64,000 nt of DNA from Shewanella indica (GTDB lineage: Bacteria; Pseudomonadota; Gammaproteobacteria; Enterobacterales; Shewanellaceae), in NCBI RefSeq assembly GCF_002836975.1, contig NZ_NIJK01000054.1, positions 1 to 64,000 of the forward strand, in the 5' to 3' direction. Under the pieces are notes generated by a model. The model was given only the letters and a program-made list of their open reading frames with translations. It was not told where the DNA came from and did no database searches. Below, in pieces: positions 59,187 to 64,000 of this stretch; position 1 is the stretch's first letter; the number at the start of each line of letters is the position of its first letter. The translations under genes were made by a program, and so were the position numbers.

Positions 59187-60251
59187 TTACTTGCCCAGCA
59201 GGCGACGTCTTTCCTTGGCGGCAGCGGCCAGATCTCTGAGCAGTTTTTCCGAGTCTTCCCAATGGAGACAGGCATCCGTGATGCTCTTGCCGTAAGTGAG
59301 GGGCTCACCTGCAATAACTTTCTGATTGCCTTCGACAATAAAGCTCTCGGCCATAATACCGGCAATAGCAGTAGAGCCACTGCGCAGCTGTGCCATGATA
59401 TCTTCGGCGACTTCCAACTGCTTCTTGTGCTGCTTCTGGCTATTGCCATGGCTGAAGTCGACCACTATGCCGGAATGGATCCCAACCGAATCCATCTGCT
59501 CTCTGGCTTTGGCTACATCTTGCTCGCTGTAGTTGGGGGTTTTACCGCCGCGCAGAATGATATGCCCATAGGGATTACCATGGGTGCGATAGACCGCCAG
59601 TGAGCCGTCCTTGTCCGGAGAGTAGAAGATATGCGGTTCTCTGGCGGCGCGCACTGCATCGACGGCAATATTGATGTTGCCGTCGGTACCATTCTTGAAG
59701 CCTACAGGGCAGGAGAGCGCCGAGGCCATTTCACGGTGAATTTGGCTTTCTGTGGTGCGGGCTCCGATGGCGCCCCAGGTGATGAGATCGGCAATATACT
59801 GGCCGTTCACCATATCCAAAAATTCGGTGGCGATAGGCAGTTTCAGTTCGGTGATCTGCTGCAGCAACTTACGGGCCAGGCGTAGACCTTTATTGGGGCT
59901 GAAGCTGCCGTCCAAGTCAGGATCGGAAATCAGGCCTTTCCAGCCGACTATGGTGCGTGGTTTTTCAAAATAGACCCGCATCAGAATGCACAGATCGTCC
60001 TTGAGTTCATGGTGTAGTTTGGCCAGGCGGCCGGCATACTCAAGTGCTGCTTCTGTGTCATGGATGGAGCAAGGGCCTATGATGACCAACAAACGCGGAT
60101 CGTCACCTTGAATAATGGCTTCGACTTCGCGGCGCTGTTCAATCAGGTAATCTGCGGCTTCCTGAGTCAATGGATACTCAGATGCGAGTTGGGCAGGTGA
60201 GATCACTTTACATAAGAGAGAGGTGCGTAATTCGTCTGTTTTAATGGTCAT
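59187..60251 (-). CDS. aroG: 3-deoxy-7-phosphoheptulonate (DAHP) synthase, class I alpha
   Basis: A 354-residue enzyme for the first step of the shikimate pathway, joining PEP and erythrose 4-phosphate. Conserved: VIIGPCSIHD, LMRVYFEKPRTIVGWKGLI, LRLARKLL, IGARTTESQIHREMASALSCPVGFKNGTDG, HIILRGGKTPNYS, VDFSHGNSQKQ, and IMAESFIVEGNQ. This is the AroF/G/H subfamily with feedback control by an aromatic amino acid, but I cannot tell which amino acid from sequence alone, so the symbol aroG is provisional. PEP synthase lies nearby and supplies one substrate. Ends with a strong terminator. Confidence 0.93.
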   Translation of the reverse strand: MTIKTDELRTSLLCKVISPAQLASEYPLTQEAADYLIEQRREVEAIIQGDDPRLLVIIGPCSIHDTEAALEYAGRLAKLHHELKDDLCILMRVYFEKPRTIVGWKGLISDPDLDGSFSPNKGLRLARKLLQQITELKLPIATEFLDMVNGQYIADLITWGAIGARTTESQIHREMASALSCPVGFKNGTDGNINIAVDAVRAAREPHIFYSPDKDGSLAVYRTHGNPYGHIILRGGKTPNYSEQDVAKAREQMDSVGIHSGIVVDFSHGNSQKQHKKQLEVAEDIMAQLRSGSTAIAGIMAESFIVEGNQKVIAGEPLTYGKSITDACLHWEDSEKLLRDLAAAAKERRRLLGK

Positions 60252-60492
60252 TCATGATACCGGGGGAAATTTCTTGAGCGCTTTGCGCTTATCTTGTGTC
60301 GGATTATAACCAATCGAGCCGAGCTGCAAAGTGGCAATTGTCCGATAATTGCCCAAGTGGGCCTTGAAAAAGTGTCAAGACCCACTTGAATCATTCAGGA
60401 TTCGCACCGTGGTAACAAGTAGTTAGCCAGAAAATGCCAATATGTAACTCAGTTTCAACTCGAGCAGCATTTGTCTGCCGCTAGGGCGTTTT
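60252..60492. other. intergenic region between DAHP synthase and ppsR genes
   Basis: 241 bases serving as the promoter region of the leftward DAHP synthase gene and the 3' end of ppsR. I looked for a TyrR box and did not see a convincing one. Confidence 0.4.
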
Positions 60493-61305
60493 TTAGAACA
60501 TATGGCGCTCAAGACCTGTGGCGTCGAGGATCTTGGTGGCAATTTCCTCGACCGATTGGTTGGTGGTGTCTATATAAGGGATGCGTTCTTTCTTAAACAT
60601 CATCTCCACCTCTTTCACTTCGAGGCGGCATTGGCGCAAAGAGGAATAGCGGCTGTTTTCCATCCGGCTCTGACGTATCTCATGCAGGCGTACAGGTTCA
60701 ATGGTCAGGCCAAACAGTTTGGATTTGTTGCGTTTCAGCACTTCAGGCAGCTTGAGGTTGTCCATGTCGTCTTGAATAAAGGGGTAGTTGGCGGCCTTGA
60801 TGCCGAACTGCATCGACAGATAGAGGCTGGATGGCGTCTTGCCGCAGCGGGAAACCCCCAGCAGGATAATGTCGGCTTTGTCCATATGCTTCATGGTCTG
60901 GCCATCGTCGTTTTCCATGGCAAAGTTGATGGCGTCGATACGCGCATCATAACCCGCTTTTGCCATTCCATGGGTTCGATGCAGTGAAGGGCTGGCGGTG
61001 ACCCCTAATTGTTGCTCCAAGGGGGCGACAAAAGTGTTAAGAAAGTCGTAGTCCAGGCCCTCGCTCGAATAAATGATGTCGCGAATTTCCGGTTTGACGA
61101 TGGAATGAAACACCAGAGGCCGTTCCCCTGTTGTAATAAAACTATCATTAATCTGTTTTTTAACGGCTTCTGCTTTAACGGTATTTTCCACAAAAGGAAT
61201 GGTAAGTGAATCAAATTCCAATGGAAATTGAGAAAGCACTGCGTGACCAAACACTTCGGCCGTGATTGCTGTTCCATCAGAAATGTAGAATACTTTACGT
61301 GCCAT
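60493..61305 (-). CDS. ppsR: PEP synthase regulatory protein (kinase/pyrophosphorylase, DUF299)
   Basis: A 270-residue bifunctional enzyme that inactivates PEP synthase by ADP-dependent phosphorylation and reactivates it by Pi-dependent removal of phosphate. P-loop-like ILLGVSRCGKTPSSLYLSMQFG at about 148-169, opening RKVFYISDGTAITAEVFGHAVLSQF, and the NSRYSSLRQCRLEVKEVEMMFKKERIPYIDTTNQSVEEIATKIL tail are all diagnostic. It is divergent from ppsA, its target, as in E. coli. Confidence 0.95.
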   Translation of the reverse strand: MARKVFYISDGTAITAEVFGHAVLSQFPLEFDSLTIPFVENTVKAEAVKKQINDSFITTGERPLVFHSIVKPEIRDIIYSSEGLDYDFLNTFVAPLEQQLGVTASPSLHRTHGMAKAGYDARIDAINFAMENDDGQTMKHMDKADIILLGVSRCGKTPSSLYLSMQFGIKAANYPFIQDDMDNLKLPEVLKRNKSKLFGLTIEPVRLHEIRQSRMENSRYSSLRQCRLEVKEVEMMFKKERIPYIDTTNQSVEEIATKILDATGLERHMF

Positions 61306-61348
61306 GCCGACCTCATGTAGTAATAAAATTACAAATAAAATTATAGAT

Positions 61349-61376
61349 TTACGCTTGTTGCCTCGGAGTGTAAAAT
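61349..61376 (+). promoter_or_regulatory. candidate promoter of ppsA
   Basis: TTACGC (61349-61354), 16-base spacer, TAAAAT (61371-61376), 53 bases before the GTG start, in the 124-base ppsR/ppsA divergent gap. Confidence 0.5.
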
Positions 61377-61429
61377 GCCGCTGCCCTCGTGTGAAGGGGC
61401 CACTGAAATAAACTTGCGGAGATAGAACT

Positions 61430-63799
61430 GTGCAGCAATACGTACTCTGGTATCAGGAATTAGGCATGGGTGACGTCAACAAGGTCGGCGGTAAAAACGC
61501 TTCCCTTGGTGAAATGATCAGTAATCTGGCCAATGCCGGTGTTCAAGTACCTGGCGGCTTTGCGACCACATCCCACGCGTTCAATGAGTTTCTTGAGCAA
61601 AGTGGAGTAAACCAGAAGATATATGACATTCTTGACACATTGGATGTAGATGATGTCAACGCACTGGCTAAAGTTGGTGCACAGATCAGACAGTGGGTTA
61701 TTGAAACCCCATTTCAGCCAGAACTCGAACAAGCGATTCGAGAAGCTTACGAAAAATTAGCCTCTGAAACCCAAGACGCTTCATTCGCCGTGCGTTCCTC
61801 TGCCACCGCAGAAGATATGCCCGACGCTTCATTTGCCGGTCAGCAAGAAACCTTCCTCAACGTGAAGGGCTTTGAAGCTGTATTGGTTGCCATCAAGCAT
61901 GTGTTTGCCTCTCTGTTCAACGATCGCGCTATCTCCTATCGTGTGCATCAGGGTTACGACCATCGCGGTGTGGCACTGTCTGCCGGTGTTCAGCGCATGG
62001 TACGTTCCGATAAAGCGGCTTCCGGTGTGATGTTTACCATGGATACCGAGTCCGGCAACAAGGACGTGGTATTTATCACTTCTTCCTTCGGTTTGGGCGA
62101 AATGGTAGTGCAAGGTGCGGTTAACCCGGACGAGTTCTATGTACACAAGCCAACCCTGACTGCCGGTCACAAGGCCGTTGTTCGTCGTAATATCGGCAGC
62201 AAGCTGATCCAGATGGTGTACTCAGATGATGCATCTCACGGCAAGCAGGTGAAAATTGAAGATGTCGCCAAAGAACAGCGCATGACTTTCTCCATCAATG
62301 ATGAAGAAGTGATGGAACTGGCCAAGCAGGCGATGATCATTGAAAAGCATTATGGCCGTCCGATGGATATCGAATGGGCCAAAGACGGTAACGACGGTCG
62401 TCTCTACATAGTTCAGGCTCGCCCTGAAACCGTGCGTTCCCGTGAAGATGTGCAGCTGATTGAGCGTTATCACCTCAAGAGTCGCGGCGAAGTGATCTGT
62501 GAAGGTCGCGCCATCGGCCACAAGGTGGGCTCAGGTATTGCCAAGGTGCTCAACTCTATCGACGAAATGGACAAGATCCAGCCAGGCGATGTACTGGTTA
62601 CCGATATGACTGACCCGGATTGGGAACCTATCATGAAGCGCGCCAGCGCCATTGTCACCAACCGTGGTGGCCGTACCTGTCACGCAGCTATTATCGCCCG
62701 TGAACTGGGCGTGCCTGCGGTAGTGGGTTGTGGTGACGTGACCGACAAAATTCAAAATGGTCAGGAAGTGACTGTATCCTGCGCCGAAGGCGACACAGGT
62801 TATATCTATCAAGGCAAGCTGGAGTTTGATGTGATTTCCAGCCGCGTTGATTCCATGCCTGATCTGCCGATGAAGATAATGATGAACGTGGGTAACCCTG
62901 ACCGCGCCTTCGACTTTGCCCGTCTGCCTAATGAAGGTGTGGGTCTGGCTCGTCTCGAGTTCATCATCAACCGCATGATAGGCATTCACCCCAAGGCTCT
63001 GCTGGAATTCGATCAGCAAACCGACGAGCTGAAAGCCGAGATCACTGAGATGATCGCCGGTTATGAGTCTCCGGTTGAATATTATGTTGCCCGTCTGGTG
63101 GAAGGTATCTCTTCTATCGCTGCAGCATTCCACCCCAAGAAGGCTATCGTGCGTATGTCTGACTTCAAGTCAAACGAATACGCCAACCTGATCGGCGGTG
63201 ACAAGTACGAGCCAGAGGAAGAGAACCCAATGCTGGGCTTCCGAGGCGCCAGCCGCTACATCTCCGAGTCGTTCCGCGATTGTTTTGCCCTCGAGTGTGA
63301 AGCCATCAAGCGGGTTCGTAACGACATGGGGCTGAAGAACGTTGAGATCATGATCCCGTTCGTTCGTACTCTGGAAGAAGGCCGTCAGGTTATCGAACTA
63401 CTGAAAGAGCAAGGTCTGGAGCGTGGTAAAGATGGTCTGCGCGTCATCATGATGTGCGAACTGCCATCCAACGCCCTGCTGGCGGATCAGTTCCTGGAGA
63501 TGTTCGATGGTTTCTCCATCGGCTCCAACGACCTGACTCAGCTGACTCTGGGCCTGGACCGCGACTCCGGCATCATCAGTCACCTGTTCGACGAGCGTAA
63601 CGAAGCCGTTAAGGCGCTGCTGGCGATGGCTATCAAGTCTGCCAAGGCCAAGGGTGCCTATGTGGGTATCTGTGGTCAGGGTCCTTCGGATCATGCTGAC
63701 TTCGCCGCCTGGTTGGTGGAGCAGGGCATAGACACTGTGTCTCTGAACCCAGACACAGTGATTGACACCTGGCTGTACCTGGCTGAAGCCCACGGCTAA
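61430..63799 (+). CDS. ppsA: phosphoenolpyruvate synthase
   Basis: A 789-residue gluconeogenic enzyme turning pyruvate and ATP into PEP, AMP and Pi, needed for growth on lactate or pyruvate. ATP-grasp N-terminal domain (GGKNASLGEM, SFAVRSSATAEDMPDASFAGQQETFLNV), phospho-His domain with catalytic His418 in RGGRTCHAAIIARELGVPAVVGCG, C-terminal TIM-barrel PEP domain with IGSNDLTQLTLGLDRDS and YVGICGQGPSDH. Start codon is GTG with GCGGAG upstream. The Thr two residues before His418 (RTCH) is the expected PpsR phosphorylation site, as in E. coli Thr419. Confidence 0.97.
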   Translation: MQQYVLWYQELGMGDVNKVGGKNASLGEMISNLANAGVQVPGGFATTSHAFNEFLEQSGVNQKIYDILDTLDVDDVNALAKVGAQIRQWVIETPFQPELEQAIREAYEKLASETQDASFAVRSSATAEDMPDASFAGQQETFLNVKGFEAVLVAIKHVFASLFNDRAISYRVHQGYDHRGVALSAGVQRMVRSDKAASGVMFTMDTESGNKDVVFITSSFGLGEMVVQGAVNPDEFYVHKPTLTAGHKAVVRRNIGSKLIQMVYSDDASHGKQVKIEDVAKEQRMTFSINDEEVMELAKQAMIIEKHYGRPMDIEWAKDGNDGRLYIVQARPETVRSREDVQLIERYHLKSRGEVICEGRAIGHKVGSGIAKVLNSIDEMDKIQPGDVLVTDMTDPDWEPIMKRASAIVTNRGGRTCHAAIIARELGVPAVVGCGDVTDKIQNGQEVTVSCAEGDTGYIYQGKLEFDVISSRVDSMPDLPMKIMMNVGNPDRAFDFARLPNEGVGLARLEFIINRMIGIHPKALLEFDQQTDELKAEITEMIAGYESPVEYYVARLVEGISSIAAAFHPKKAIVRMSDFKSNEYANLIGGDKYEPEEENPMLGFRGASRYISESFRDCFALECEAIKRVRNDMGLKNVEIMIPFVRTLEEGRQVIELLKEQGLERGKDGLRVIMMCELPSNALLADQFLEMFDGFSIGSNDLTQLTLGLDRDSGIISHLFDERNEAVKALLAMAIKSAKAKGAYVGICGQGPSDHADFAAWLVEQGIDTVSLNPDTVIDTWLYLAEAHG

Positions 63800-63822
63800 G
63801 TCAGAAACAGTTCTTATGAAGG

Positions 63823-63848
63823 AAGCCGCTTTTTAGCGGCTTTTTTTT
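63823..63848 (+). terminator. ppsA terminator
   Basis: AAGCCGC-ttttta-GCGGCTT then eight T. Confidence 0.92.
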
Positions 63849-63890
63849 GTTTATAATGGCCCGATAACAAAAAATTTATTCGAGCATAAG

Positions 63891-64000
63891 ATGTTACCCT
63901 TACTATCACACCAACAAACTCTGGAACCCCTGTATCTGGAATATCTGGATGCGCTGGAGCAGCGCGGTTTTCGCGGCGATATCGACAGGCGTTACAGTGC
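63891..64000 (+). CDS. ydiJ: YdiJ-like FAD/Fe-S oxidoreductase, 5' part only
   Basis: Only 36 codons are in the window: start MLPLLSHQQTLEPLYLEYLD, then ALEQRGFRGDIDRRYS. The opening LEYLDALEQRGFRGDI resembles the start of E. coli YdiJ (about 1000 residues; a D-2-hydroxyglutarate dehydrogenase-related flavin and iron-sulfur protein), which lies near ppsA and ppsR in E. coli as well. The gene runs off the end of the window. Confidence 0.65.
   Translation, partial: MLPLLSHQQTLEPLYLEYLDALEQRGFRGDIDRRYS

Overview
The window looks like chromosomal DNA of a marine gammaproteobacterium, most probably Shewanella (an S. algae-like species). I infer this from gene order (mnmC/fabB, pdxB-asd-fimV-truA-folC-dedD-cvpA-purF, ppsR/ppsA/ydiJ), the many secreted lipoprotein hydrolases and a base composition a little above 50% GC. 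I saw no rRNA, tRNA, CRISPR array, intact insertion sequence or prophage. About 50 genes cover most of the sequence.

Layout. 1-7.6 kb: a small DUF3389-like protein, a glutathionyl-hydroquinone reductase, a carboxylesterase, the UshA lipoprotein, the small heat-shock protein IbpA with a clear sigma-32 promoter and ROSE RNA thermometer, a Na+/H+ antiporter-family protein and a 2-Cys peroxiredoxin. 7.8-22 kb: the conserved core block. It runs from mnmC (with a degenerate methyltransferase half), divergent to fabB, through pdxB-asd, fimV, truA, folC, a DedD-like SPOR protein and cvpA to purF. accD, usually found between truA and folC in relatives, is absent. 22-33.6 kb: two methyltransferases, the CpdB lipoprotein, two M3-family metallopeptidase lipoproteins around a GFA-family gene, an M20 dipeptidase and a second GFA protein. 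33.9-42.6 kb: a LysR regulator divergent from a TSUP transporter, sbcDC, a MepM-like endopeptidase and a membrane-anchored TPR protein.

42.6-53.8 kb is the most accessory-looking part. It holds a basic Cys-motif protein of unknown function, an M14 peptidase, YciK, a VolA-like surface phospholipase, a VOC protein, a WYL regulator, a relic of an AAA ATPase gene with two in-frame stops, and a Fur-boxed unit of a small membrane protein plus a TonB-dependent siderophore receptor. 54-64 kb: a LysR regulator divergent from the glutathione-dependent formaldehyde detoxification pair, a NarL-type response regulator, an acyl-CoA thioesterase, DAHP synthase, and PEP synthase with its regulatory kinase/phosphorylase. 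PEP synthase makes PEP, which DAHP synthase consumes. The window ends inside a ydiJ-like gene.

Two themes link the genes. The first is envelope scavenging: nucleotidases, peptidases and a lipase anchored as lipoproteins with downstream import. The second is stress and detoxification: IbpA, peroxiredoxin, quinone reductase, formaldehyde oxidation. I found no wholly new multi-gene system. The items most worth follow-up are the ROSE leader, the degenerate MnmC domain, repeats embedded in fimV and sbcC, a repeat family starting at stop codons, and several unassigned operator-like palindromes.
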